This document shows positions 50,320-61,799 of a DNA stretch of 64,000 nucleotides, piece after piece (position 1 is the stretch's first letter; each line of letters begins with the position of its first letter). The translations under genes were made by a program, and so were the position numbers. The notes beneath the pieces are model-generated. The model was not told the origin of the DNA. It did no database searches and saw only the letters and a program-made list of their open reading frames with translations. Source of the DNA: Laetiporus sulphureus 93-53 (Eukaryota; Basidiomycota; Agaricomycetes; Polyporales; Laetiporaceae); the NCBI RefSeq assembly GCF_001632365.1, contig NW_024468526.1, positions 476,882-540,881 of the forward strand, read 5' to 3'.

Positions 50320-50813
50320 ATGCAAGTAAAAGGATACCGATGCAAGCAAGGCGCGTTGACGTTCAAATAGAGTCGTGCAAGGTACGCCCGATGCTAGAAC
50401 CTATTATGTGAGCGATAAAGAGCAGTAACCTGATCCGTCCCTCTTCTTTGTCATCTCCCGCTGCCGTACGCAACCATCAACAAAGATTTCAGAGATTGTT
50501 CCATTGCCATTCATTTCTTCTCCGAGGGGTGAACATAAATAGGGCTTCAGGACGCGACCGCCTCGATATATGCAAGTAGGAGGATACCGATGCAAGCAGG
50601 GCGCGCAAGTTGATGGCCAAATAAAGGCGCGCAAGTCACGCCGAATCATCTATAACCTAATATGTGAGTGTAAAGCGCAATAACCTGAGCCACGCCTCTT
50701 CATTGTCAGTCCCCGCTGCCGTACGCCAACCATTAAGATTTCAGAGATTATCAAAATCCCCATTCATTTCTCCTCCGGTGGCTTGACGTGCATAGAGCTT
50801 GATGACGCGACCA
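50320..50813. repeat. Tandem direct repeat, two diverged copies of about 244 bp
   Basis: Copy 1 is about 50320-50563 and copy 2 about 50570-50813. Shared blocks in the same order are AGGATACCGATGCAAGCA, then a GCGCGCAAG/GTCGTGCAAGG segment, TATGTGAG..TAAAG, AGCAATAACCTGA-like text, CCCGCTGCCGTACGC, AAAGATTTCAGAGATT, CCATTCATTTC and GACGCGACC. The copies differ by many substitutions and small gaps, so the duplication is not recent. No open frame is shared intact. It may be two copies of a small non-autonomous element or a local duplication. Confidence 0.75.
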
Positions 50814-52586
50814 CTACAAGGTAAAACTCGCACAACATTGTTTCCCTAAAGCTTTGACAGTGTCAAAGGCCAGCAGCTCGCAGTTTGCGGGAGTTGCGTG
50901 ACTAATCCAAATTCACCAGTTCCTCCTGCCAGTGTGGAGGATTAGAAAGTAAGGCTGAGACGCGAAGTCCCAGGGGGCATCAGGAAAACTCAAATCGGCT
51001 TGTGGCTCGAGAACCTCCTTTTTGACTTGTTCTGGCTGGATTTGGATTGTACAAGCCAATAAGCACACGTAAGAAGCTCCCAACACGGAGAAAAGTCTAA
51101 AACAAGGAGGTCCTGAGACTTTCTCGGACTTACTGTCTTTTTTGGTGATGGCAAGCGGATAAAAGCATCATAAGCCGGAATTGAGTTTTCCTAATGGCAT
51201 CATAGAAAGGTTTGGAAAACCGACAATGGTGTCGTGCAGTCCTAAGACTGCTCTTCCCTCCACTTGGATACATCACAGTGTGTGATATAGCTTGCCCCTG
51301 TGGTGGTACGACTCACCCCGTTGGTATGCTTTCAAAGCCAGAACTCGCAAGGCTGATTATGCTGCAGTATTCACCAAGCTCACCGAGATCCACCGCGCCC
51401 CGTCGCATTTACCTTTGGTATCCCATGCCTCTGACTACCATCAGGCCGTGTCGCTGAGGTGGTGCGCACCGCAGGAAAGGCAACCCGGATTCTCCAGTAT
51501 GTACTGCCATCGAATCCTTCCGCCTGCGCTAATCTCCAAGGTTTCAGAAGGGCTTTGGTGCACGAACCCATCGATCGTTGTATTCAACTTGTCGACGTTC
51601 TGGATCGCAGCTTTCTCAAAGTCCCCATGAATTCCGTCCGAAACATCAGGCAGGATCTGGACGCAGTTAATTTTTGCTGTCGCGGAAGACGAGATGTATG
51701 CGTGACAAAACGCGTCGTGCTCCCGCTAGACATTTTCCGACTGTGTTCTGGCTTTCAAAGCGCCTCACCCCCACACCTGAGGCCTGATATATGATACCCA
51801 CATGTCGTACGCACTTCCCCTCTTAACTTGGCTTGTGCACATGCCTCATCTGCTCCCAAAACACCATCTTCCAACCCGCTGGATATAATCTCAAATTCGC
51901 TCTTTCATCCTAATGCTTCCTAATACCCATCAGAAACGCTGGCCGCTTACCACCTGCCTTAGGAGGTCAAATGACCCCTTAGCGTATACTCGTCCCTCGC
52001 TTAATGTTAGAGCGCAGACCAGCCCACCGCGGACGTCCGTCAAACACGCTCACACGACCTCTGCTGTGTCGTCAGTTGTTTTCGCCTCCGCAGACGGGAA
52101 GCTGTCATCGGACACGTCGCCTCATGCTCAGGATCCGCAGGATGCGCGGAATTATTCCCATCCGCCTCGGGATGCCCGAACACGACTCCGGGCCCCTGAT
52201 CTACAGATTCGTTATGCGGAGTAGTGCGGGGTCGCGAGGCGGCACCATTGAGCGTGCGTGATTGCGTTGTCAGATGACCCTTAAGCGACGTTTTCAAAGT
52301 CTAGCCTTGTGTGTCGCCATCATTCCATTCATATTATCATGGGGAGTTACATCTGATCGCACCAAAAATAATCGAAAGTTCTATAGTCTCGTTGAAGCGC
52401 CTTTCGGCTCATTTGTATATGTTGCACGTTTTCGTACATCTGCGGGCTTTACAATATCGTGTTTCATCTTTTTACAATACAGGTTTTACACACGCCATGG
52501 ACGACAGGGATATCAATAGGTACAGTTCGGACATTGGGTACGCCTTTGGTGGACAGACCGCAGCGTGCAGGCAGGTAACGAGCGCT
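50814..52586. other. Intergenic stretch, nothing recognised
   Basis: About 1.8 kb up to the alcohol dehydrogenase stop. A plus-strand frame at 51292-51630 (containing WWYDSPRWYAFKARTRKADY) looks somewhat protein-like but has no recognised domain or consistent splicing. It could be a fragment of a decayed gene or element. Confidence 0.4.
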
Positions 52587-53956
52587 CTAATCGTCCTGCA
52601 TGTTCAGGACAACACGGCCGACGATCTCGCCCTTCTCGAGGCCCTCGTACGTCTCCGCCAGCGCGGAAAGAGGCTTGGTCACGAAGTAGCACTTGACCTT
52701 TCCGCGAGAGGCAATGTCAAGGGCTTCGCGTGCATCTTGGCGGTTGCTGACGAATACCGTGATCTGTTCAGCCAGATGACACGCTCGAACAACAATGCAT
52801 GCTTACCCGACGTAGGAGCCGTAGATGCTGATGCTCTTCGTGACAGTGAAGAAGATGTCTGCGCTAAGCGCCGCATGAGCCGGAAGACCGACAACCATCA
52901 GGTTGCCACCAGGGCGAAGATAGTCAATGGCCTGTGCGTATGCAGCACTGGTAGCAGCGGTAACGACAGCAGCGTGCGGGCCGAACCCATCGCATGCCTC
53001 GACAATGTCCTTCACAAGGTCCTTGGACGTGTTGAAGTCAATCCATCGCTCGGCACCAAGCTTCAAGCAAAGCTCCTTCTTCTCCTCACCAGTGTCTGTG
53101 CGACGAAAAGAGATCAGTTGAGATATCTGAAGAATAGTCGAGAGGAATACGAACCGATTGCGAGGACACGGAGACCCATGTCGGTGGCGTACTGGACGGC
53201 AAGGTGACCGAGTCCTCCGCCGGCACCCGGGAGTGCGATCCAATCACCAATATGCGCCTTCGAGTACTTCAACGCACGATACACAGTGACACCCTGCAGA
53301 TTGGCAGTGTTACCACATGTGCGTGGGACGGAGACATCATGCGACTCACAGCGCAGAGGATGGACGCAGCCTCAAAGCTGTCCATGTTTGCGGGGATGGG
53401 GGTCACATGGTTGACCCACGAGACGACGTACTGGGAGAAGGTCCCGTCGGTTGTGAAACCGCTGAGCTGTTGGTTCGGGCAGCCTAATCACAGACGATCA
53501 TCAAATTCATATCAGGCAAGGAGCTATGACGTCATTAACGTACTCTGCTCAATCCCCTTTCTGCACTGCTCGCAATCAAGGCACGAGTACGCGAGCCACT
53601 TGATGCCAACGCGATCGCCGAGGTTGACCGGCGAGTCCTGCGTGTGCGCGCCAACAGCGACGACGATGCCGACACCCTGCAAGCCGTATCAGTGGGTGAA
53701 CCGTCCGGATAAACGCTGCAGCGCGTACCTCATGGCCACCGATGAGGGGGAGCTTGGCCTTGAGAGGCCAGTCGCCCTTGCGGGCATGCAGATCGGTGTG
53801 GCAGACACCACTGCATTCGAGGCGGACGAGACATTCGCCGGGCTTGAGGTCCTTGGGCTGGCGGACGGGATGGTTGTTCACGACCTTGAGCGGCGCGTCA
53901 GTCGTGGTGACAATCGCGGCCTTCTGGACCTTGGGGATCTCAAAGTGAGGAGACAT
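52587..53956 (-). CDS. Zinc-dependent alcohol dehydrogenase (MDR family, Adh1-like)
   Basis: Cytosolic NAD(H)-linked interconversion of ethanol or other alcohols and aldehydes. Six exons (53956-53729, 53676-53544, 53483-53350, 53293-53155, 53095-52807, 52746-52587) give 360 residues. Catalytic zinc ligands are visible: Cys52 in [16 protein letters not shown], His75 in IGGHE and Cys164 in [14 protein letters not shown]. Structural zinc cysteines 108, 111, 114 and 122 lie in [17 protein letters not shown]. The coenzyme fold has [14 protein letters not shown] (188-201). The C-terminus is [17 protein letters not shown]. No targeting peptide is seen. A 298-codon frame on the opposite strand is a shadow. 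A C-run and GC-rich pyrimidine stretch lies just upstream of the start (about 54030-54050). Confidence 0.95.
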
Positions 53957-56929
53957 GTTGTGCTCGTGAGGAGAGCAGAAGAGGTGGTCGGGTGTAATGA
54001 GGAAAGGAGAGAGCGGCGGAAGGGAGGGTTCTTATACCCCCCCTCCGGGCAGTTGGTGAGATCGATGTCACGCTGCTAATCCATAGGAGTCTCAAGCATC
54101 GTGATCCAACACGATGATCGGATGGCATTGGCACGCCGGGCGGCAGGCGCTCAGGTCCAATGGGGACAAGGAGGGATGAGGATCTCGCACCTCGCACCGT
54201 TCGAGAGCAATTCCGATACTAACCGTCCAGATGACCTGCCCCCTGCCTGCTTCCGCCTGGCCGAGCCTCCGACACCGCCCTGCGCATGTTCAGAGCTGCC
54301 TTAGGCACACTCTGCCTCGTCATGGGCGAGACGAGACCCTGATTTGACGTGTCTGCGCTCAACCTGCCTGAACCGGCCCTTCTGGCCTTCTTGTCAGAAT
54401 CGATGACCCCGAGAGCGCGGCGCTCCTGGTCCGCGCAAGTGCCCTCCTTAGGCGAATTCGAGAACATGAACGTCCTAAGATAACCGCACTGCTGGATAGA
54501 CATCGATACGAATGAGTGAAGAATACCAGGTACAGGCAGCCAAATGGTGCTGCAAGCGGAGATTGATGGATTGTTGCATCACCCGGTAAGTCACCTGACT
54601 CTGAGCGGTCCCCCGAAGGATGCGTACTTCGGACTGCGCCTCGGGAAGCCGGCCAGGCTGTTTCGTATCGCGGACTTGCTGCGTCATGATGATGATACAG
54701 GACGCTCATACACGAGGGGTGGCGAAGGAAGTTTGCTTCTGCCTGGGACTAGCTGGTTCCACGTTGGAGCAGGGCGATAGCGAGCGGCAAGAAAGGTCAA
54801 TTCGGACATGCGACCAGTGTCAACTGAATACTTGTGGGGCCAGCCAGAGTCCGAGAATCGCCGAGGCTTTACCAGCCATGAAAGATGGCATGGCATGATG
54901 GCTTGTTGCTAACAAGTGAGACACCGCAAGTGAGTATTATCCGAAACTTACGAGCAAGTTATGTAGCTAACGCACGAGCTTGCAACGCGCGGAAGACCTA
55001 GAAGGCCTTCGATCCAATATCCGTTGGTGCATCGCAGGTCGAGATATCGCCTTGAACGCCATCTTCGATCAGTTCTCGACCTCGGACCCATTCTCGGATC
55101 TGTGAATCTACGCAAAATATGCCTCCGACATGTGCCACTTCCGCCAGTTGACGGAACAATAGGCGGACATGCGAGTCTCCGAGTCCTGAGAGAAATAAGC
55201 TGGCATACCGCGGCGATGCCGTCTTCGTCCTCCCCAGTTCTGACGAGGTGCCTCCCAGGTGAGTCTGTCCGTTCGTTGGATTTAGTCGGCGAAGCAAGAT
55301 CTAAGACAACTCTAGCTCTTCTTCCACCATTTGTATAAGGGCTCGGAACGCGACAGATCCGAGATCACTTCCCGAGTCCGAGGCTGCTTCAACGTTCCCG
55401 CCAACGTCTCGGGCTTCTCGACATCGAGTCGGGATGGCTCTGCCATGCGAAGCAGTACGCCTGTGCGCTTGAAGTTGCGCTCCCTGGACATGAAGGCCGC
55501 TTATCCGCGTTTTTTCCCTGAATCGAACAGGGTGGAATCTGTCAGGCAGAAGGCCGGAACAGGTCACCTTCTCGCCCTCATGCGTGGATGATATTTGTGC
55601 TGAATCTTGAAAGTGTCCATGCGGCGCATTCAATAAACCTTCGCTTGGCGGAGACGGTGTTGCGTGGTGTCATATCCTGAATTTCTTGACTCCCCAGGTC
55701 ATTCAGTTCCTGCATTACAAGCCCATGCAAATATACGCACCACCCTTCTTTCCCGGCTATATGCGCATTCATTCTTCTCTCCTATTACAGGGACAGCCAA
55801 ACTATTGACTGATCTGGTGGGTGAGCTAGTTGCAGGACAGTGCTGCTAAAGCTCTCAATGCTCGCTGGCGCAGAGGATGAGACGAAGAGGACCACCCGAA
55901 GAAGGACCACAGATAAGAATTGGCCGTTGATGCGACCTACCCTGAGGATGGTCGGCGACTGGTCGGCTGCTGTCGAGCTAGGGTCACATTATTAGATTCA
56001 ACGCCTCGCAGAACACTCACGAAGACGCACTGACTGCGAGACCAGCGATACATCTTCAATACAAGCCCTTGGACGCGTATCCTCATACATTCAAGGTGTC
56101 TCAGTGCTGCTCGACTATCGATTTAAAGAGCACGAGGACCGCTCGAGGGACGGACGGTGCGTACCGCGTCGGTGGGGAAACACGTCACATTCCGCGGTCA
56201 CGTGATGCGTTTCTCTATACCCTCGCAGTCGAAGTTGATTTCTAGCCTATCAGTTTTGTCCAGTTTGCTATCATCGTCTCGTTTCCTAGCGTTGTTCCTT
56301 CATTTGCATGGCAAATTTGACGTTCTATGAACCAACGGGACAGACTCACCAGAATAATGCAAACCTTCGAGAATGCTATTTCTCGAGCGGGTACCGCGGT
56401 GAGATCGCTGATCTTCATGTCGATTATGTCCAGGCGCTGATCATGACTGTTGTAGCAGCACAGCCCATCTGTGGACACTATCTTTATAACCACCGTAGAT
56501 GCTCTCGCACGGCGTCCCTCATCGTTTGTTTCCATCAGGAAGCGTGCCACGGCGAGGAGGCTCAAATCTCGACACTGAATACAATTGCTCGGGAATGCAT
56601 GGCTAGAAATCCTGAGCCTTCTGGTCCGAGCATTTGGATGAATCAAGAGTGCACTGTGCGTAAAACTTCTCACATACTCGACCATGGTCAGACGCAAAAC
56701 ATCGATAGATGCGTCTTTAGTGCTTCGCAGTCGTATTGGCAGCAGGACATCTTGCACTGGTATTAACCGCATTGCTCTGCCCGGGTGCTCGACGCTGACA
56801 CAACCATAAACTTCCTCGGAAACCTATACAGTGTTTACTTTGGAGACTGGCTCCGCATACATCATGGTCCATCATCATGCTTGCAAGCTTTTCCGAGAAA
56901 ATCCAAAGTTCTGCAGACGACACCGCAAT
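53957..56929. other. Intergenic stretch, nothing recognised
   Basis: About 3 kb between the alcohol dehydrogenase start and the F-box relic. The ADH promoter is expected within the first few hundred bases. Many overlapping short frames; none shows motif or splicing support. Confidence 0.45.
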
Positions 56930-58050
56930 AGTCCGTCAATCCTTCATACACGCGCGCCCATCAAGATCATCATTCGCATACTGTATCCCCTTACCATTGG
57001 GAGATCTTGCGCCACAGTGCAGTAAGCAGTTTCGTCTTCCACAGCTCTGCGCTGGCAATCTCTAAATGCACTATAGGTATGCAAACGTCTTCGTGGGAGC
57101 TTGTCCGGGACGTATATGCGACAGGAATGCCCTGGATGTGGCGAACCGATCATACATGTTCTCGGCAACATGGCTGCCGCCGCGTACGCAAGTCATGCAA
57201 AGGATCGAGAGACCAGAATAGGCCTGTCGGCGCGAGACTTTGCCCTAGATCGGTCGTAAAAGTGGGCTGCATTCTCCTCTGCGCCCAATGTATGAGCAGT
57301 CCCGATCGCCTCTGAGCAAGATCATTCTGATTGTGAAGGCCGGCAGCGCGAACGGGCAGGCGCTAATTACAAAGAGCGTTGCGAAAGCTGAGCACCAATG
57401 AAGACTACCCAGATGCGGCGAGGAATGTGCTGGAAGGACTTTTGGCGACGAGGACATGCGATTGTTAAACTCGTAGATGAATGTGATTAAGCCGTTCGTC
57501 TTGTTCGAGGATTGACGGCTCATCACTGGGCATTGGTCCTCCGTCAGAGTGTTCATCGTGCCTCCTCCGTGATCTCGCTTCTCTGGTACACTTTCCACTC
57601 CCGCTATCGTAGCACCAAATAGGAGGTGGTGTTCCAGAGGGCATATGCGACTTTGCCTTTTTGTCAGAGCGCGCATACAGTTTGACTAGCACGAAGGAGT
57701 CTGGAGCGATTGAGTTGTACAGCTTCGAGATTCACACGGAGCCGCTGGAACACGAGCCTGCCCTGCAGGCCCCGTCGTGACATTTCAGCTCCTCAGCTTG
57801 CCGAAGGTGACGGGCTTATCTGCTCCGCGATGCATTCAGGACATTTCGTGTACCGGCTCATTCCGAAGAAACCATTTCATACTGTATTTCGCAGGATGCA
57901 CATGTGTATATGATGTCGGCGGAATATCTCAGCGAGACATCCTATCATCTCATCGTGCACAGCCAAGCTGTGTTGTCGCTTATGGTTCGAGATGGAGAGG
58001 ACCTGCGCCTGACAGCGATGGAGTCCATAGGATATGCGAATGTTCGACTT
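56930..58050 (+). pseudogene. Decayed F-box family gene, related to the one at 28.3-30.2 kb
   Basis: Segments of the F-box protein appear in order but in shifting frames with stops. They are WEILRHSA followed by a surviving GTAAGC donor (56997-57026 area), then WELVRDVYATGMP, SARDFALDRS, SANGQALIT, LSTNEDYPDAARNVLEGLL, SGAIELYSFEIHTEPLEHEP, FVYRLIPKKPFH and MMSAEYLSETSYHLIVHS. The intact gene has CREILRCSL, YELVGGVYAKGAP, SMRDFALDPS, SANGRLLAQ, LSTNEPYPGVARKVLRVLL, GTVEVYTFEDHAEPPEHEP, FVCNPIPGKPFH and MMSMDYLAERSYHMIVHN at the matching places. About 60 residues after the F-box are missing. Boundaries are approximate. The copy is on the opposite strand to its relative and about 27 kb away. 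Confidence 0.8.
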
Positions 58051-59096
58051 TGATGTGCATTTGAAAGGCACGAACCGCACAGCACCACTAGCAGATGGAC
58101 AGGAAGACGATTGGCATTCACGCCTTGTGGATAGGCAATCACATTCCCTGCTGGTGATGGCTTCAGGAGTGACGATATGACGAGCCTGCTATATGCAGCA
58201 TCAGTGCAGCGGGTAGCCAGTACTCATTGACGATGAGAGGATTGATTTTGGGAATCAAAGTATGCACATGTTCAGTTAGCGTTTGAATGATAAGATCAAT
58301 AGCTGACCGTGTTCATGCAGTCGAGATCCTCCATGGAGACGAGTGACCACGTTGATATATACATCTCCTAATCATAATTTTGACGTCAGTCCAACTTGCC
58401 ACAGTAGCTTTTGGGATATGTCAGCGGACTACTGCTTTTCACTAGTATTCTGTGTGATTTCACGACGTCAAGGACAAGATCCAGAAATCGAGGAGCTTCC
58501 GCCCGCAAATAAGAGAAGACAGTTCCATATCAACATACTCTGCTAGTTGTACTTACAATTTTCGAGCCTAATGAAAACTTATTCCCGCTACGACAGTAGT
58601 GGGTCTTACCGTCGCATCTTGAACCAGTTTCCCGCCAAAAATTAGCGGCACGTGAAATATGATGTTGTTCACGTGAATGCTCCACTGCCTAGAGATCCAT
58701 TGACTTCGCATTGGCCACTTACTTTGCCCTGTCTGCGCTCATCAGTGTTTAACTCGATCTGTCATCTGCATCTCGTCGGCAACTATGCCGGTATTGTTGC
58801 ATCAATCCTGGTAGACAATTCTTTTGAAACATCGCTCATCTCATCCGCTTTCCCATGCTTACACAATCTGCCACGTTGTCACGGTGCATTAGATCCTGTG
58901 CCCTAAGGCAAGAAAATGGCAGCAAGGTGCTTGCCAGCATCTAGTGACCTGCACAAAAAAGGGGTTTGCCCAGGAAGGGTCAAACCAGGCATGCAGTGAC
59001 ATGCAGCCTAAAAAAGGGGCTCAAAGGGCCCTTAGCCTTATGCTCACAACAAGGGGTGAATTGGCTGTTAGGCTGCATATAATAGGTGAATGAATC
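58051..59096. other. Transition from unique DNA to repeat-rich DNA
   Basis: About 1 kb without a gene. From about 58940 the base composition shifts to AT-richer, low-CpG sequence with short near-repeats such as AAAAAAGGGG (two copies, near 58956 and 59010). It probably includes the outer part of the repeat element described next. Confidence 0.5.
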
Positions 59097-59795
59097 TAAG
59101 GTCTTCCCTTAGATCCTCATGTGCTTATATACATGTAGTGGTGGACCCTGGGTACCCTAACTATGGTGTACTTACTGGAGTCCTGTCCTGTCTACATGTG
59201 AACATATTGCCAAAACCAGTAATGGTTCTGAACTTTGCTATAGCAACTATCTATAAAGGCCATGGATACACCAAGGTAATCCTACTTTACCCAATGAGAT
59301 AATTGCCTGAAGGTAGTGCCACTATTTGAGTAGCTGAAGTGGTGCCACTTATTGAGTGACCAATGGGGGTTCTGCCATAGCGCATATTCTAATGCTGGTG
59401 CTACTATTTGACAGCCATTTAGTTGGTGCTGCTATTGAGCAGCGAATTGGGTGCTTGCTAGCTTGGTGGTCCAATGAGCACAGGTAAGCCTATTGTAGGC
59501 CAAAGAGTTCCATTCTGGGCAAGTGGTCTGGTGTCACATGACCAACACCTGATAACTTCTGAATAGGGCAAGTGGCCAGTGTCATGTGACTGGGTGGCTG
59601 AATCATGGGTGCTTGGTGGTCATGTGGTAGACACAGTCATATCCGTGATGTATGTGGTGATATTGTGCTGTTTGTCTAAGTATCACTTTGTGAGACCAAT
59701 ATGAAGGTTGGCGTCTAAATAATCACTTGTGGTTGCCGAATGATGACTTTATTGGTGCAAAAAGAAAGGTGCCACTTAATACTGTGACAAGAAGG
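59097..59795 (-). repeat. Left arm of a long inverted repeat (LTR-like)
   Basis: Read on the minus strand it begins TGTCACAGTATTAAGTGGCA and ends just past a TATATAAGCACATGAGGATC block. It pairs with 60136-60770 over most of its length, with substitutions and a roughly 60-bp partial duplication of the GGCAAGTGG..CATGTGAC segment (59518-59600) that the right arm lacks. The TGTCACAG start is shared with the LTR at 60771-61748, and a TATA box sits in the same relative place, so it is probably an LTR fragment. Confidence 0.8.
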
Positions 59796-60135
59796 TGCTA
59801 AGACTGATGCGGGAGGTCAAGAGAAGAAAAGATATGCAGTGAACATAAAAGATACCAGTTCCTATCAAGGATATAAGAAACGAGAATTCTGGGTACGTCC
59901 AGTGGCTTTATTTTGTCTCTGTATTCTGCAAACCAACAGATCAGGAGGTGAGTACAACATATTTTCAATTAAATGCTGAATCACTGCCATGCTCGCTCCC
60001 AAAAGTATGCTTAAGGCACTGTTCACCTATTCCGATCCTGAGACGTCCTGTTACAGTGCTAGCACCATTTCCACTCACGCAACATGGACACGTCTTTCAA
60101 AAGCCACCATCTGGAGTCGAATGCTCTACCTCAGT

Positions 60136-60770
60136 TTGTCACAGTATTAAGTGGCACCTTTCCTTTTTGCACCAATAAAGTCATCATTCGGCAACCACAA
60201 GTGGTTATTCGGATGCCAACCTTCATATTGGTCTCACAAAGTGGATACTTAGACAAACAGCACAATATTACCACATACATTGTGGATATGACTGTGTCTA
60301 CCACATGACCACCAAGCACCCATGATTCAGCCACCCAGCCACATGACACCAGGCCACTTGCCCAGAATGAAACTCTTTGGCCCACAATAGGCTTACCCGT
60401 GCTCATTGGACCATCAAGCTAGCAAGCACCCAATTCGCTGCTCAATAGCAGCACCAACTACATGGCTGCCAAATAGTAGCACCAGCATTAGAATATGCAC
60501 TATGGCAGAACCCTCATTGGTCACTCAATAAGTGGCACCACTTCAGCTACTCAAATAGTGGCACCACCTTCAGGCAATTATCTCATTGGGTAAAGTAGAA
60601 TTACCTTGGCATATCTATGGCCTTTATAGATAGTTGCTATAGCAAAGTCCAGAACCATTACTGGTTTGGCAATATGTTCACATGTAGACAGGACAGGACC
60701 CCACATAGTTAGGGTACCCAGGGTCCACCACTACATGTATATAAGCACATGAGGATCTAAGGGAAGATCT
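60136..60770 (+). repeat. Right arm of the long inverted repeat (LTR-like)
   Basis: Reverse complement of 59097-59795: TGTCACAGTATTAAGTGGCA, through CACCAATAAAGTCATCATTC, CTAGCAAGCACCCAATTCGC and ATGTATATAAGCACATGAGG, to GGATCTAAGGGAAGA. Pairing stops within a few bases of 60771, where the next LTR begins, so that LTR probably inserted into or truncated this arm. The spacer between the arms, 59796-60135, has no gene. The arms could form a stem of over 600 bp. Confidence 0.8.
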
Positions 60771-61235
60771 TGTTGAAGGAATAGTATATTCCGAGTAATC
60801 TACAAAGATCACAGTATGAAGAAGGGTATGGAAGGACACTGTCCAATAGTGTTATTCATAGGAATGGTACAATAGGACATTGTCCAATCAGGATATTCAT
60901 AGAGTATCATACGACACTGAGTAAATATGCCATTGGCCAGTTAGATACTGTAGTATTACTCATCTATGTAAGTAGACAGTGGCTGTAGATACCAGAGGTC
61001 CTAGACCTGGTATATGGGGTCTTTACCCACATGTATATCACAAACTTAGGACACAGAGTGTCGACTAAGCCTATGACCTTATGATCAAAATACTTACTGA
61101 CGATAGTCAAAGTAAGGATGGACACAAGATGATCAAGGTAAAGCAAGGCCTTTCAAGTGGGCCCTGGTAACACTGTATGGATAGGCGTAGCAGAGATGTA
61201 AAGTCTGGGGGGACTTATGCGTCTCAGAGCTCTGG

Positions 61236-61246
61236 CTTATATACAT
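61236..61246 (-). promoter_or_regulatory. TATA box of the minus-strand LTR
   Basis: ATGTATATAAG on the minus strand, about 500 bp into the LTR, where U3 promoters sit. The inverted-repeat arms carry a near-identical ATGTATATAAG. Confidence 0.5.
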
Positions 61247-61590
61247 GAGCGGAGGGACCCTTGATACCCTGATACCCCAGAACTGCTAGCTAATGGACAT
61301 TGTCTGATTGGTTACCACTACCTGTCAGACTACGTGTGTCATGCATGCCGAACCTCCGAACTACTTAGTAAGACCATGGGAATGGTATTGCCTGTAATGG
61401 CTACATCTCCGGTGGCGTGGTATCTATCTACCTCGTGCATGTGAACTAATATCCCCTTAAGGACATATTTCCGGTGGCGTGTATCTCCTTCATTGGATTC
61501 TTCCAGAGTCCGACCCTTGCTTCTAGGTGGGATGATATTACTGTATAAGTTAGGCTTACCTAATACCAGCGCTACTTGTCACATGTGTTG

Positions 61591-61604
61591 ATATCACGTG
61601 ATAT
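61591..61604. promoter_or_regulatory. Perfect palindrome with CACGTG core in LTR U3
   Basis: ATATCACGTGATAT, a 14-bp perfect palindrome containing a CACGTG E-box. It is flanked by two TGTCACATG sequences, on either side within 15 bp. It could bind a bHLH-type regulator; this is inference from the motif. Confidence 0.5.
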
Positions 61605-61748
61605 GTCACATGACTAGACCTGGACCTTCGGGGCGTCTAGGACTGTTAGTACTTCGCGTACCAGTTCGTTCCTTTCTGAACAGCCTAGCGCTGATGTCAA
61701 ATGATGTCTTGGTCATGTGCAGAGGTGAAAACGTGAAAATCTGTGACA

Positions 61749-61761
61749 GTACCCCCCCTTC
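61749..61761 (-). promoter_or_regulatory. Polypurine tract of the minus-strand element
   Basis: On the minus strand AGAAGGGGGGGTAC directly precedes the TGTCACAG start of the LTR. This is the expected position and composition of the primer for plus-strand DNA synthesis. Confidence 0.65.
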
Positions 61762-61799
61762 TAGACAGTTCGTCCCGAATCTGGCTTTCTGCGTGGTTT

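Larger units (their letters stand above)
60771..61748 (-). mobile_element. LTR of a Ty3/gypsy-like retrotransposon (3' LTR, minus strand)
   Basis: On the minus strand the 978-bp block runs from TGTCACAG (61748) to TTCAACA (60771), with the TG..CA ends of retroviral-type LTRs. A purine tract lies directly before it, and a pol-type ORF with a dUTPase domain ends about 50 bp further upstream, so this is the 3' LTR. A TATA box (ATGTATATAAG) lies at 61236-61246. Two copies of TCCGGTGGCGTG are 62 bp apart (61408, 61470). The flank at 60766-60770 (GATCT) would be the target-site copy to compare if the other end is found. Confidence 0.75.

Noticed and set aside
52311..53207. 298-codon open frame on the plus strand
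   Set aside because: It lies antisense to alcohol dehydrogenase exons with full zinc and coenzyme motifs; its sequence has no family features.
53204..54079. 291-codon open frame on the plus strand
   Set aside because: Antisense to the first ADH exons and introns; open by codon bias of the real gene.
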